The notes under the pieces: generated by a model | Told to the model about the DNA's origin: nothing | What the model saw: the letters and a program-made list of their open reading frames with translations, nothing else | The model's database searches: none | Shown here: positions 17,327-26,402 of the stretch, in pieces | How the letters are laid out: the number at the start of each line of letters is the position of its first letter | Numbering within the stretch: the stretch's first letter is position 1 | Position numbers and translations under genes: made by a program | Source of the DNA: Litorivita pollutaquae | GTDB taxonomy: Bacteria; Pseudomonadota; Alphaproteobacteria; Rhodobacterales; Rhodobacteraceae | Assembly (NCBI RefSeq): GCF_003205515.1 | Contig: NZ_KZ826482.1 | Span: 62,001-126,000 of the forward strand | DNA length: 64,000 nucleotides | Direction of reading: 5' to 3'

Positions 17327-18691
17327 ATGACTCAAACAGGACAGACCACCGCATCCGCCCGCAATAGGGTGATGACCCCCGGACTCGCGCCCGCACGGCT
17401 TGCGCCGCAAGATCTGGCCGAAGGGTTTGAGGATCTGCACCCCGCATTTGACAAGCATGAAGCACAGGTCGCAGCGGATCGTTGCTATTTTTGCCATGAC
17501 GCGCCTTGCATGACCGCATGCCCGACCTCGATTGATGTCCCGTTGTTCATCCGGCAAATTGCCACCGGCACCGAGGCATCCGCCGCGCGCACCATTCTGG
17601 AGGCCAATATTCTGGGCGGCATGTGCGCCCGCGTTTGCCCGACCGAGACGCTCTGTGAAGAGGCCTGCGTGCGAATGGAAGCCGAGGGGCAGCCGGTGGA
17701 AATCGGCCGCCTGCAACGGTTCGCCACTGACGCGGTATTGGATGCGCCGCATCCCTTCACCCGCGCCGCGCCAACCGGCAAAAGCGTCGCGGTGATCGGG
17801 GCGGGGCCGGCCGGTTTGGCCGCCGCGCACCGTTTGGCGATGCATGGCCATGCAGTGACGCTTTATGACGCACGGGGCAAAGCCGGCGGGCTAAATGAAT
17901 TTGGCATCGCGGCCTATAAATCCACCGATGATTTCGCCGCCCGCGAGGTCGATTGGCTTTTGGGTATTGGCGGGATCACGTTGAAAACCGGCGCGCGATT
18001 GGGCGGCGGACTTGACCTTGAGACCCTGCGCGCCGCGCATGATGCGGTGTTTCTCGGCATCGGCCTTGGCGGGGTGAATGCGCTTGGTATTCCGGGCGAG
18101 GAATTGGCCACCAATGCGGTGGATTTCATCGCGGATCTGCGCCAGTCGGGCGATCTGTCGACGCTGCCCATCGGGCGCAATGTCGTGGTGATCGGCGGCG
18201 GCATGACCGCAGTGGATGCCGCCGTGCAGGCCAAATTGCTTGGGGCGCAAAGCGTCATTTTGGCCTACCGGCGCGGACGCGATGCGATGCCCGCCTCCGA
18301 GTTCGAGCAAAGCCTTGCCGCGGCCAAGGGCGTGCAGATCCTTGAATACGTCAAACCCACGGCGTTGATTGGCAATGGCGGACGCCTGCGCGAGGTGGAG
18401 TTTGAATATACCGCCGTGGAAGACGGCGCTTTGACCGGCACCGGCGAAAGCCTGATCCTGCCTGCGGATCAAGTGTTCAGCGCCATCGGTCAAACCTTGA
18501 TCGGCGCGCCTGCGGGCCTCTCGGTCGCGCGCGGCAAGATTACCGTCACCGGCGCGGGCCGCACTGGCACCGACGGCCTATGGGCCGGGGGCGATTGCGC
18601 CTCGGGGGGGGATGATTTGACCGTCACCGCCGTTGCCGAAGGCCGCGACGCCGCCGAAGACATCCACGCATTTTTGACCAAGGAGGCATGA
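17327..18691 (+). CDS. preT: NAD-dependent dihydropyrimidine dehydrogenase, subunit PreT
   Basis: Flavin- and iron-sulfur-containing electron-input subunit that works with PreA to reduce uracil and thymine to dihydropyrimidines. The 454 residues resemble the glutamate synthase small-subunit family. Cys-rich N-terminal clusters are visible (CYFCHDAPCMTACPTSID near 50-67; CARVCPTETLCEEACV near 101-116). FAD motif VIGAGPAGLAAAHRLA (near 156) and NAD(P) motif VVIGGGMTAVDAAVQ (near 286) follow. AGGAG precedes the ATG, and preA starts 3 nt after its stop codon. Confidence 0.94.
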   Translation: MTQTGQTTASARNRVMTPGLAPARLAPQDLAEGFEDLHPAFDKHEAQVAADRCYFCHDAPCMTACPTSIDVPLFIRQIATGTEASAARTILEANILGGMCARVCPTETLCEEACVRMEAEGQPVEIGRLQRFATDAVLDAPHPFTRAAPTGKSVAVIGAGPAGLAAAHRLAMHGHAVTLYDARGKAGGLNEFGIAAYKSTDDFAAREVDWLLGIGGITLKTGARLGGGLDLETLRAAHDAVFLGIGLGGVNALGIPGEELATNAVDFIADLRQSGDLSTLPIGRNVVVIGGGMTAVDAAVQAKLLGAQSVILAYRRGRDAMPASEFEQSLAAAKGVQILEYVKPTALIGNGGRLREVEFEYTAVEDGALTGTGESLILPADQVFSAIGQTLIGAPAGLSVARGKITVTGAGRTGTDGLWAGGDCASGGDDLTVTAVAEGRDAAEDIHAFLTKEA

Positions 18692-18694
18692 ACC

Positions 18695-19996
18695 ATGGCC
18701 GATCTGACAACTGAATTTCTTGGCATCAAAAGCCCCAATCCGTTCTGGCTGGCCTCTGCGCCGCCGACGGATAAAGAATACAACGTCCGCCGCGCCTTCG
18801 AGGCCGGATGGGGCGGCGTGGTGTGGAAAACCCTTGGCGCCGAAGGCCCGCCCGTGGTCAATGTCAACGGCCCGCGCTATGGCGCGATCTACGGGGCGGA
18901 CCGGCGCTTGCTGGGCCTCAACAACATCGAGTTGATCACCGACAGGCCGCTGCAAACCAACCTTGATGAGATCACCCGCGTCAAAGCCGATTACCCCGAC
19001 CGCGCGATCATTGTATCGATTATGGTGCCTTGCGATGAAGAAAGTTGGAAAGCCATCTTGCCCCTGGTCGAAGCCACGGGTGCGGACGGGATCGAATTGA
19101 ACTTTGGCTGCCCGCACGGCATGGCCGAACGCGGCATGGGATCGGCCGTGGGGCAAGTGCCGGAATACATCGAAATGGTCACCCGTTGGTGCAAGCAATA
19201 TTATTCAAAACCGGTGATTGTGAAGCTGACGCCGAATATATCGGACATTCGCAATCCGGCCCGCGCGGCGTTTGCAGGCGGGGCCGATGCGGTCAGCTTG
19301 ATCAACACGATCAATTCGATCACCTCGGTCGATCTGGATGCTATGTCGCCTGAACCGATGATCGACGGCAAAGGCACCCATGGCGGATATTGCGGCCCTG
19401 CGGTCAAACCGATTGCGATGAATATGGTGGCGGAAATCGCGCGCGATCCGGAAACCTACCGCAAACCGATCAGCGGCATTGGCGGCGTGACCACATGGCG
19501 CGATGCGGCGGAATTCATGGCGCTTGGCGCGGGCAATGTGCAGGTTTGCACCGCCGCGATGACATACGGGTTCAAAGTCGTGCAGGAAATGATCTCGGGC
19601 CTGTCAGAGTGGATGGACGAGAAAGGGCACACATCGACATCTGATTTCATCGGCATGGCGGTGCCGAATGTTACGGATTGGCAGCATTTGAACCTCAATT
19701 ACGTCACCAAGGCGGTGATTGACCAAGATGCCTGCATCTCTTGCGGGCGCTGCTATGCGGCCTGCGAAGACACGTCGCATCAAGCCATCGAGATGAGCGA
19801 AGATCGGGTGTTCACGGTGATGGACGACGAATGCGTCGCCTGTAACCTCTGCGTTAATGTTTGCCCGATTGAGGGATGTATCACGATGGAAGAGATGGCC
19901 AAAGGCAGCATCGATCCGCGCACCGGAGAGACGGTCAAGGATTACGCCAACTGGACCACGCATCCGAACAACCCCGGAGCGGTCGCAGCCGAATAA
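18695..19996 (+). CDS. preA: NAD-dependent dihydropyrimidine dehydrogenase, subunit PreA
   Basis: Catalytic subunit: an FMN TIM barrel homologous to dihydroorotate dehydrogenase, fused to a ferredoxin domain. In 433 residues: SPNPFWLASAPPT near the N-terminus, the active-site block ELNFGCPHGMAERGMGSAVG (near 135-154), then two 4Fe-4S motifs CISCGRCYAACEDT (near 348) and CVACNLCVNVCPIEGC (near 380). AAGGAGG lies before the start and the gene is directly downstream of preT. A strong terminator follows. Confidence 0.95.
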   Translation: MADLTTEFLGIKSPNPFWLASAPPTDKEYNVRRAFEAGWGGVVWKTLGAEGPPVVNVNGPRYGAIYGADRRLLGLNNIELITDRPLQTNLDEITRVKADYPDRAIIVSIMVPCDEESWKAILPLVEATGADGIELNFGCPHGMAERGMGSAVGQVPEYIEMVTRWCKQYYSKPVIVKLTPNISDIRNPARAAFAGGADAVSLINTINSITSVDLDAMSPEPMIDGKGTHGGYCGPAVKPIAMNMVAEIARDPETYRKPISGIGGVTTWRDAAEFMALGAGNVQVCTAAMTYGFKVVQEMISGLSEWMDEKGHTSTSDFIGMAVPNVTDWQHLNLNYVTKAVIDQDACISCGRCYAACEDTSHQAIEMSEDRVFTVMDDECVACNLCVNVCPIEGCITMEEMAKGSIDPRTGETVKDYANWTTHPNNPGAVAAE

Positions 19997-20023
19997 AGCG
20001 CATTGCAAGCGGATTGCCCGAGT

Positions 20024-20056
20024 GGGCCGTGCGGATGACCTCCGCACGGCCCGTTT
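20024..20056 (+). terminator. Rho-independent terminator after preA
   Basis: Perfect 12-bp stem (GGGCCGTGCGGA / TCCGCACGGCCC) with a TGACC loop and a short GTTT tail, 28 nt past the preA stop codon. Confidence 0.75.
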
Positions 20057-20066
20057 GCGTATTCGG

Positions 20067-20312
20067 TCACGTCACAATGAAATACCGCGCAATGCCGTAG
20101 ATATAGAGCGCGCTAAACATCACGTTGAGATATTTCAATTGCGGCTCGTTACGTAGCCATCCGCAGTAGATCCAGATCAAACAAAACGGCAGGCTAAAGA
20201 TCATGGCCGCCAATTGCCAACCCTGCACCACGCAAATCGTGCTGCAAAAGCCCAAGACAAAAGCGGACCATTTCAACGGCTGCTCCAGAGGAGCGAACGT
20301 CAAAAGTGTCAT
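20067..20312 (-). CDS. Small hypothetical membrane protein
   Basis: An 81-residue protein with about three hydrophobic stretches (near residues 14-32, 34-52 and 60-80) and aromatic-rich loops (LIWIYCGWLRNEPQLKYLN). No known domain is recognised. It stands alone on the minus strand between the preA terminator and rutR. The AT content around its start and the weak ribosome binding site lower confidence, but composition and length look like a real inner-membrane protein. Confidence 0.62.
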   Translation of the reverse strand: MTLLTFAPLEQPLKWSAFVLGFCSTICVVQGWQLAAMIFSLPFCLIWIYCGWLRNEPQLKYLNVMFSALYIYGIARYFIVT

Positions 20313-20542
20313 GTTTTATATTGCTTTCAGGTGATCAGCGCCGTGGACCCGGCGTTCTGATGCCTTATCCTAACGGAAACCCAGATGCGGTGCAATTGCG
20401 ACGGCGGCGCAACGGATGGATTTTGGGGCAGGGGCAATGAGTTTAACCGGCCATGTCCACGCTCAGGCCACAGCGATTGGCCCTGCCTGTTAGAAACCGT
20501 GGCGTTGCCCTGATGCGCGGTGTCCAACGGTCGCTCCTCGCG

Positions 20543-21157
20543 TTAATTTTTGCGCAAAATGCGGGTAAAAAGCGTCTCAAGATACTGCCGCGCATCGGGG
20601 TAGGGGTCATGATCCGCGCCCAAAATCGCATGCACCTGCACGTCAAAATCGGCGTAATGTTGTGTCATCGACCAGATCGAAAAAATCAAATGATGCGGGT
20701 CGAGGCATTCGATCCGGCCTTGGGCACTCCAATGCGCGATGACGGCGGCTTTCTCATCGACCAAAACCTTGAGATCGCTTTTGAGCACCGCCAATATCCG
20801 CGGCGCGCCATGAATGATCTCATTGGCAAAGAGCCGCGATTCGCGTGGAAAATCGCGCGCCAGATCCAGCTTGCGGTTCACATAGGCCAAAAGTTCCGGC
20901 AAAGGCTCGCCCTGTGCATCCAGCGCCCGAAGCGGATCAAGCCATGCGTCCAAAAGCTCTTCGAGAAGGGCGGTATACATTGCCTCTTTGGACCCGAAAT
21001 AGTAAAGCAGGTTGGGTTTTGACAGCCCTGCCTTGGTCGCAATCATGTCCACCGTGGCCCCGCGATATCCATTGGCGGAAAACACCTCAAGCGCCGCTTC
21101 GAGGATGGCGCGGGTGTTCTTTTTCTGGATGCGGGTTTGGGGCTGGGCTTTGGTCAT
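20543..21157 (-). CDS. rutR: RutR-like TetR-family regulator
   Basis: A 204-residue TetR regulator. The N-terminal helix-turn-helix reads TVDMIATKAGLSKPNLLYYF (near residues 35-54). The ligand domain closely follows E. coli RutR as I know it, with YPxxSRLF-, LKxLxDEKxAxI- and DPxHLIFxIWxxTQHYADF-type blocks. RutR binds uracil or thymine and releases DNA. Here it lies among reductive pyrimidine catabolism genes, divergent from the carbamoylase operon. The frame extends upstream through a TTG to 21196; the ATG at 21157 is preferred. Confidence 0.88.
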   Translation of the reverse strand: MTKAQPQTRIQKKNTRAILEAALEVFSANGYRGATVDMIATKAGLSKPNLLYYFGSKEAMYTALLEELLDAWLDPLRALDAQGEPLPELLAYVNRKLDLARDFPRESRLFANEIIHGAPRILAVLKSDLKVLVDEKAAVIAHWSAQGRIECLDPHHLIFSIWSMTQHYADFDVQVHAILGADHDPYPDARQYLETLFTRILRKN

Positions 21158-21327
21158 TGTCTTGTCTGTATTGGGGCATTCAGGTTCAGGTTGCAATGCT
21201 GCGACGCAGCTTGTCCAGAGTGATTAATTTTCAATCATTCTGTGCGGCATATCGACAGATGAAATCGGGAGTTGCGACTTTGTTGGGCGGGATGCTTGAC
21301 TGATCCGGGGGATCGGATAGCCTCACT

Positions 21328-21343
21328 TTTACCAACTGGTCAA
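21328..21343 (+). promoter_or_regulatory. RutR-type operator between rutR and the carbamoylase operon
   Basis: TTTACCA-AC-TGGTCAA, differing from the E. coli RutR consensus TTGACCA-NN-TGGTCAA at one base. It lies in the divergent intergenic region, 96 nt before the carbamoylase start and 171 nt before the rutR start, so it could control both. Confidence 0.7.
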
Positions 21344-21438
21344 ATGTTGAACTGTCAAACAGAATGGTGAACACTCAACCAGACGGGCGGAAAAGACGCC
21401 GCCGCGCAGACCGATAGCACAGCCAAAAGGACACAGCC

Positions 21439-22689
21439 ATGCCAGCCCCGACCGCCAATATGAAAATCAATGCCGACCGTTTGTGGGACAGCTTGATGGA
21501 GATGGCCAAAATCGGCCCCGGTGTGGCGGGCGGCAACAATCGCCAGACATTGACCGATGAGGATGGTGAAGGCCGTAGCCTGTTTCAACGTTGGTGCGAA
21601 GCGGCGGGATGCGAAATGGGCCTTGATACCATGGGCAATATGTTTGCCATGCGGGCCGGAACCGATCCGGACGCCTTGCCGGTCTATGTCGGTAGCCATC
21701 TGGATACACAGCCCACGGGCGGGAAATACGATGGCGTATTGGGCGTATTGGGCGGACTAGAAGTGGTGCGCACATTGAATGATTTGAACGTGAAAACCAA
21801 ACACCCCATCGTTGTGGTCAATTGGACCAATGAAGAGGGCACGCGCTTTGCGCCTGCGATGTTGTCCTCGGGGGTGTTTGCCGGCGTGCATACCGAGGAT
21901 TGGGCGAAATCGCGCACCGATGCCGAGGGCAAAACATTCGGCGACGAATTGAACCGCATCGGATGGCAGGGCGAGGAACCCGTTGGCGCGCGCAAAATGC
22001 ATGCCCTGTTCGAATTGCACATTGAGCAAGGCCCGATTTTGGAAGCCGAGGGCAAAGAGATCGGCATTGTCACGCATGGGCAGGGGTTAAGTTGGACCCA
22101 ACTGACCGTGACCGGCAAAGACAGCCACACCGGCTCCACCCCGATGCCAATGCGCAAGAACGCCGGATTGGGCATGGCGAAAATTTTGCAACTGGTGGAC
22201 GAAATTGCATGGTCCCACGCCCCCGACGCGGTTGGTGCGGCAGGGCATATTGATGTCTTTCCCAATTCGCGCAACGTGATCCCCGGCAAGGTTGTCTTCA
22301 CGGTTGATTTCCGTTCGCCCAATCTGGCGGTGATCCAGGATATGGAAGCCCGATTGGCCAAAGGCGCGCAGGCGATTTGCGACGAGATGGGGCTTGGGTT
22401 GGAGATCGAGAAAACCGGCGGCTTTGATCCGGTGGAATTTGACGCGGGCTGCGTTGGTGCGCTGCGCGATGCGGCGAACCGGTTGGGATATAGCCACCGT
22501 GACATTATTTCCGGCGCCGGGCATGATGCCTGTTGGATCAACCAGGTCGCCCCTGCGGCGATGGTGATGTGCCCCTGTGTTGATGGGCTGAGCCACAATG
22601 AAGCCGAAGAGATTTCCAAAGATTGGGCCGCAGCGGGAACCGATGTTTTGCTGCATGCGGTGGTCGAAACCGCAAAGATCACAGCATGA
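21439..22689 (+). CDS. Zn-dependent N-carbamoyl amidohydrolase (beta-ureidopropionase type)
   Basis: Predicted last step of reductive pyrimidine breakdown: N-carbamoyl-beta-alanine to beta-alanine, CO2 and ammonia. The 416 residues match the M20-like hydantoinase/carbamoylase family, with metal ligands in VGSHLDTQPTGGKYDG (near 87), NEEGTRFAP (near 132), ELHIEQGPILE (near 193) and the C-terminal SGAGHDACW (near 358). AAGGA precedes the ATG. Dihydropyrimidinase follows 58 nt downstream. Specificity for L-carbamoyl amino acids cannot be excluded. Confidence 0.92.
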   Translation: MPAPTANMKINADRLWDSLMEMAKIGPGVAGGNNRQTLTDEDGEGRSLFQRWCEAAGCEMGLDTMGNMFAMRAGTDPDALPVYVGSHLDTQPTGGKYDGVLGVLGGLEVVRTLNDLNVKTKHPIVVVNWTNEEGTRFAPAMLSSGVFAGVHTEDWAKSRTDAEGKTFGDELNRIGWQGEEPVGARKMHALFELHIEQGPILEAEGKEIGIVTHGQGLSWTQLTVTGKDSHTGSTPMPMRKNAGLGMAKILQLVDEIAWSHAPDAVGAAGHIDVFPNSRNVIPGKVVFTVDFRSPNLAVIQDMEARLAKGAQAICDEMGLGLEIEKTGGFDPVEFDAGCVGALRDAANRLGYSHRDIISGAGHDACWINQVAPAAMVMCPCVDGLSHNEAEEISKDWAAAGTDVLLHAVVETAKITA

Positions 22690-22747
22690 GGATTGCCTCG
22701 CAGCCCACTGTGAATAAAATAGAACCTGATGTGACGGGAGATACAAA

Positions 22748-24208
22748 ATGAGCAAAGTGATCAAAGGCGGTACCGTGGTAACGGCAGACCGTGAATGGAA
22801 AGCCGACGTATTGATCGAGGGCGAGACCATCACACAGGTCGGCGCCGACCTGAAGGGCGATGAATATATCGACGCCGAGGGGGCCTATGTCATCCCCGGC
22901 GGGATCGATCCGCATACCCATCTCGAAATGCCCTTCATGGGCACCACGGCGGCCGAAACCTTCGAAACCGGGACATGGGCGGCGGCGGCGGGCGGCACCA
23001 CGATGTTGATCGATTTTTGCCTGCCCGGCGAAGACGGGTCGATCAAGAACGCCATCAACGAATGGCACCGCAAAAGCGCCCCGCAGATTTGCGCCGATAT
23101 CGGCTATCACATGGCGATCACCGGTTGGAACGAGAACATCTTTGACGAGATGAAAGTTGCGGTCGATATGGGCGTCAATTCGTTCAAACACTTCATGGCC
23201 TATAAGGGCGCGCTGATGGTCGAGGATGACGAAATGTTCGCCTCTTTCCAACGCTGCCGCGAGCTTGGCGCTCTGCCGATGGTCCATGCTGAGAACGGCG
23301 ATCTTGTTGATTTGATGCAGAAAAAGCTTCTCGCCGATGGGATGACCGGACCCGAGGCGCATGCTTATTCGCGTCCGCCGGAATTTGAGGGCGAGGCCGC
23401 CAACCGTGCCATCACCATCGCCGATGCCGCCGGAACGCCGCTTTATATTGTGCATGTGTCCTGCGAGCAGTCGCATGAGGCGATCCGCCGCGCACGTCAA
23501 AAGGGCATGCGGATTTATGGCGAACCGCTCATTCAATTCCTCACCCTCGACGAGAGCGAATATTTCAACAAAGATTGGGACCATGCCGCCCGCCGCGTCA
23601 TGTCGCCGCCGTTCCGCAATAAGGACCACCAAGCCAGCCTTTGGGCCGGTCTCCAATCGGGGTCGTTGCAGGTTGTTGCCACCGATCACGCCGCGTTCAG
23701 CACCGAACAAAAGCGGTTGGGCGTCGATGATTTCACCAAGATTCCCAATGGCTCGAACGGGGTGGAAGAACGTCTTGCCGTTTTGTGGACCGAAGGTGTC
23801 GAAACCGGCCGGTTGACGCCCTCCGAATTCGTCGCTGCGACCTCCTCCAATGTGGCCAAAATCCTCAACATCTACCCCAAAAAGGGCGCGATCGTTGAAG
23901 GGGCGGATGCCGATATTGTTGTGTGGGATCCCAAAATCACCAAAACCATCAGCGCCTCGAACCACCATTCGATCCTTGATTATAACGTGTTTGACGGTTT
24001 CGAGGTTAAAGCGCAAAGCCGCTATACCCTGTCGCGCGGCGAAGTCATCTGGGCATGGGGCCAAAACAGCCAACCGCAACCGGGCCGCGGCCGTTTCGTA
24101 CCGCGCCCCCCGTTTTCCTCGGCAGCCAAAGCCTTGTCGCACTGGAAAGCGCTGAACTCGCCGCGCAGCATCACACGCGATCCGATGAACATTCCAGCGG
24201 GGATTTGA
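22748..24208 (+). CDS. hydA: Dihydropyrimidinase
   Basis: Hydrolyses dihydrouracil or dihydrothymine to N-carbamoyl-beta-amino acids. The 486-residue amidohydrolase has the binuclear-metal ligands in GIDPHTHLEMP (near 53-63), the carboxylated lysine in FKHFMAYKGAL (near 145-155), MVHAENG (near 178), YIVHVSC (near 234) and ATDHAAF (near 312). These identify it as dihydropyrimidinase/hydantoinase rather than allantoinase. The stop codon overlaps the next start (TGATG). It completes the pathway with preTA and the carbamoylase. Confidence 0.95.
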   Translation: MSKVIKGGTVVTADREWKADVLIEGETITQVGADLKGDEYIDAEGAYVIPGGIDPHTHLEMPFMGTTAAETFETGTWAAAAGGTTMLIDFCLPGEDGSIKNAINEWHRKSAPQICADIGYHMAITGWNENIFDEMKVAVDMGVNSFKHFMAYKGALMVEDDEMFASFQRCRELGALPMVHAENGDLVDLMQKKLLADGMTGPEAHAYSRPPEFEGEAANRAITIADAAGTPLYIVHVSCEQSHEAIRRARQKGMRIYGEPLIQFLTLDESEYFNKDWDHAARRVMSPPFRNKDHQASLWAGLQSGSLQVVATDHAAFSTEQKRLGVDDFTKIPNGSNGVEERLAVLWTEGVETGRLTPSEFVAATSSNVAKILNIYPKKGAIVEGADADIVVWDPKITKTISASNHHSILDYNVFDGFEVKAQSRYTLSRGEVIWAWGQNSQPQPGRGRFVPRPPFSSAAKALSHWKALNSPRSITRDPMNIPAGI

Positions 24209-24711
24209 TGGGCAGGCAAGGCGATCCCGTGGATGGATTTTGGTTGCGCTATCTGGGGTTCATTTGGTTAACGACCGTTGCAACGGGTGTTGCCACGCTT
24301 GTTTGTTATTTGATCTGGAACGTTGCCACGATCCTGCACACCGACGCGGATCGGCTATATTTTTCTGATCGTTTGGGAAGTATGTTCTTTCTATTGGCCG
24401 CGCTGGTTTTTGTGTCGTTTTTGCTTGCTCCATTCTTCGTCGCGGTCGCCAGCCCGGTATGGTTTTTTCTCTATCGGTCGGCATCCAGATCCGGCACCGT
24501 CGCGGCCGCGACCTTAATCGGTTCGGCGGTCGTTGCGGCAGGACTTTGCGCGCTGGCGTTGATAGTTTTATTCGGGGACCGGTTGTTTTCCCACTTTCTT
24601 GTGCGCGCGGATATGGGCGGTTTGATGAACCTCTTGCTGCCCTATCTTCCCGCTGCGCTTTCGCTCTTCATCGCTCCTCTTATTGCATTGAGACTCTATG
24701 ACAATGACTGA
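24208..24711 (+). CDS. Hypothetical membrane protein in the pyrimidine operon
   Basis: A 167-residue protein with four predicted membrane helices (near residues 14-38, 56-90, 95-118 and 136-160). No domain is recognised. It is translationally coupled on both sides: its ATG overlaps the dihydropyrimidinase stop by 1 nt and its end overlaps the ABC ATPase start by 14 nt. Base composition is more AT-rich than its neighbours. Position between the catabolic enzymes and the importer suggests a membrane or transport accessory role, which is inference. Confidence 0.75.
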   Translation: MGRQGDPVDGFWLRYLGFIWLTTVATGVATLVCYLIWNVATILHTDADRLYFSDRLGSMFFLLAALVFVSFLLAPFFVAVASPVWFFLYRSASRSGTVAAATLIGSAVVAAGLCALALIVLFGDRLFSHFLVRADMGGLMNLLLPYLPAALSLFIAPLIALRLYDND

Positions 24712-25489
24712 CCCATCGCCCGTAATCTCCGCCAAAGGGCTGGACCTGACGTTCCAAACCAAAGACAGCCCCGTGCAGGCGTTGCGCGATGTGAACCTTG
24801 ATATCGGCGCCGGCGATTTCGTCAGCTTCATCGGTCCGTCAGGCTGCGGCAAGACGACGTTTTTACGCACCATTGCGGCGCTTGAGCAACCCACTGGTGG
24901 CACCATCACCGTCAACGGCATGTCGCCGGAAGCGGCGCGCAAAGCCCGCGCTTACGGTTATGTGTTTCAGGCGGCCGGCCTCTATCCATGGCGCACAATT
25001 GCGGGCAATATCTCGCTTCCGCTTGAAATCATGGGGTTTTCGAAAGCGGAACGCGCCGAGCGTGTGGAAAAGACGCTGGCCTTGGTCGATCTTGAAGGGT
25101 TTGGCGGCAAATACCCCTGGCAGCTTTCGGGCGGGATGCAGCAACGCGCTTCGATCGCCCGTGCGCTCGCCTTTGATGCCGATATTCTTTTGATGGACGA
25201 ACCTTTTGGTGCGCTCGACGAGATCGTGCGCGACCATTTGAACGAAGAGCTCCTCAAACTTTGGGCCCGCACCGGCAAGACCATCGGCTTTGTCACCCAT
25301 TCGATCCCCGAGGCGGTGTATCTATCGACCCATATCGTGGTGATGAGCCCGCGTCCGGGGCGCATCACCGATGTGATCAAATCCCCACTGCCGCGTGAAC
25401 GCCCGCTCGATATCCGCGACACGCCGGAGTTTTTGGAAATTGCGCATCGTGTGCGCGAAGGACTGCGCGCGGGGCATGCTTATGATTAG
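24698..25489 (+). CDS. ABC transporter ATP-binding protein (SsuB/TauB type)
   Basis: ATPase of an importer encoded by the following genes. The 263 residues show Walker A GPSGCGKTTF (near 47-56), Q-loop YVFQAAGLYPW (near 87), signature LSGGMQQR (near 144-151), Walker B ILLMDEPFGALDE (near 164-176) and the switch His in GFVTHSIPEA. It belongs to the nitrate/sulfonate/pyrimidine-precursor family. A second ATG at 24704 is an alternative start. Context points to pyrimidine or dihydropyrimidine uptake. Confidence 0.92.
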   Translation: MTMTDPSPVISAKGLDLTFQTKDSPVQALRDVNLDIGAGDFVSFIGPSGCGKTTFLRTIAALEQPTGGTITVNGMSPEAARKARAYGYVFQAAGLYPWRTIAGNISLPLEIMGFSKAERAERVEKTLALVDLEGFGGKYPWQLSGGMQQRASIARALAFDADILLMDEPFGALDEIVRDHLNEELLKLWARTGKTIGFVTHSIPEAVYLSTHIVVMSPRPGRITDVIKSPLPRERPLDIRDTPEFLEIAHRVREGLRAGHAYD

Positions 25490-26402
25490 GAATGTTTTTC
25501 CGGTTCTGACCGTGGTGGCGGTGATCTTTGGTATTTGGTATTTGGCCTGCGTGCCGATGAATATCAAAACTGCCCTGACCGAAGCCGAACGGGCGGGGGC
25601 CACCGTGTCGACGCCGGGCGCGCGCGAACGCCGCGATATGTCGGCCATTGGCCTCGCCTTGGCCAATCCCGCTCAATGGCGCGACACCTTTGCATTGAAA
25701 AAACCGCGATTGCCTGCACCGCATCAAGTGGCGGTTGAACTGTGGCAAACCACGGTCGAGAAGAAAATCACCTCGAAACGCAGTCTGGTTTTTCATGGTT
25801 GGATCACGCTGTCGGCGACCTTGCTTGGTTTTGCCATGGGCACCGTCGGCGGCATCCTTTTGGCGGTCGGCATCGTACACAGCCGCGCCATGGATATGAG
25901 CGTGATGCCATGGGCCATCGCCAGCCAAACCATCCCTGTTCTGGCCATCGCGCCGATGATCATCGTGGTGTTCAATTCCATCGGCGTGCAAGGCTTGATC
26001 CCCAAGGCGATTATTTCGGCATATCTTTCGTTTTTCCCCGTGGTGGTCGGCATGGTCAAAGGCCTGCGCAGCCCCTCGGCCATGCAGCTTGACCAGATGC
26101 GCACTTGGGGGGCGTCGAAATCGCAAAGTTTCTGGACCCTGCGATTGCCCAGCTCGGTGCCCTATTTGTTTACCTCGCTCAAGGTCGGCATCGCCGCCAG
26201 CCTTTTGGGCGCCATCGTTGGCGAGTTGCCCACGGGCGCGATCCGCGGTCTTGGCGCGCGGTTATTGACCGGCAGCTATTATGGCCAAACGATCCAAATC
26301 TGGTCCGCGCTATTTGCTACGGCAATTCTGGCCGCCGGATTGGTGGCGGTGATCGCCGGGATCGAACGGGTGACGCTCAAACGCATGGGGTATGGCAAAT
26401 GA
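25482..26402 (+). CDS. ABC transporter permease (first)
   Basis: A 306-residue inner-membrane permease of the SsuC/TauC type. An N-terminal helix (VFPVLTVVAVIFGIWYLAC) is followed by a soluble stretch of about 60 residues and a five- or six-helix binding-protein-dependent transport domain. The coupling loop for the ATPase is near MRTWGASKSQSFWTLRLPSS. An ATG at 25476 is an alternative start. It overlaps the ATPase gene by 8 nt and the second permease by 4 nt. Confidence 0.9.
   Translation: MIRNVFPVLTVVAVIFGIWYLACVPMNIKTALTEAERAGATVSTPGARERRDMSAIGLALANPAQWRDTFALKKPRLPAPHQVAVELWQTTVEKKITSKRSLVFHGWITLSATLLGFAMGTVGGILLAVGIVHSRAMDMSVMPWAIASQTIPVLAIAPMIIVVFNSIGVQGLIPKAIISAYLSFFPVVVGMVKGLRSPSAMQLDQMRTWGASKSQSFWTLRLPSSVPYLFTSLKVGIAASLLGAIVGELPTGAIRGLGARLLTGSYYGQTIQIWSALFATAILAAGLVAVIAGIERVTLKRMGYGK

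Noticed and set aside
22679-24142. 487-codon minus-strand frame opposite dihydropyrimidinase
   Set aside because: Antisense shadow; the plus-strand product has all metal ligands.
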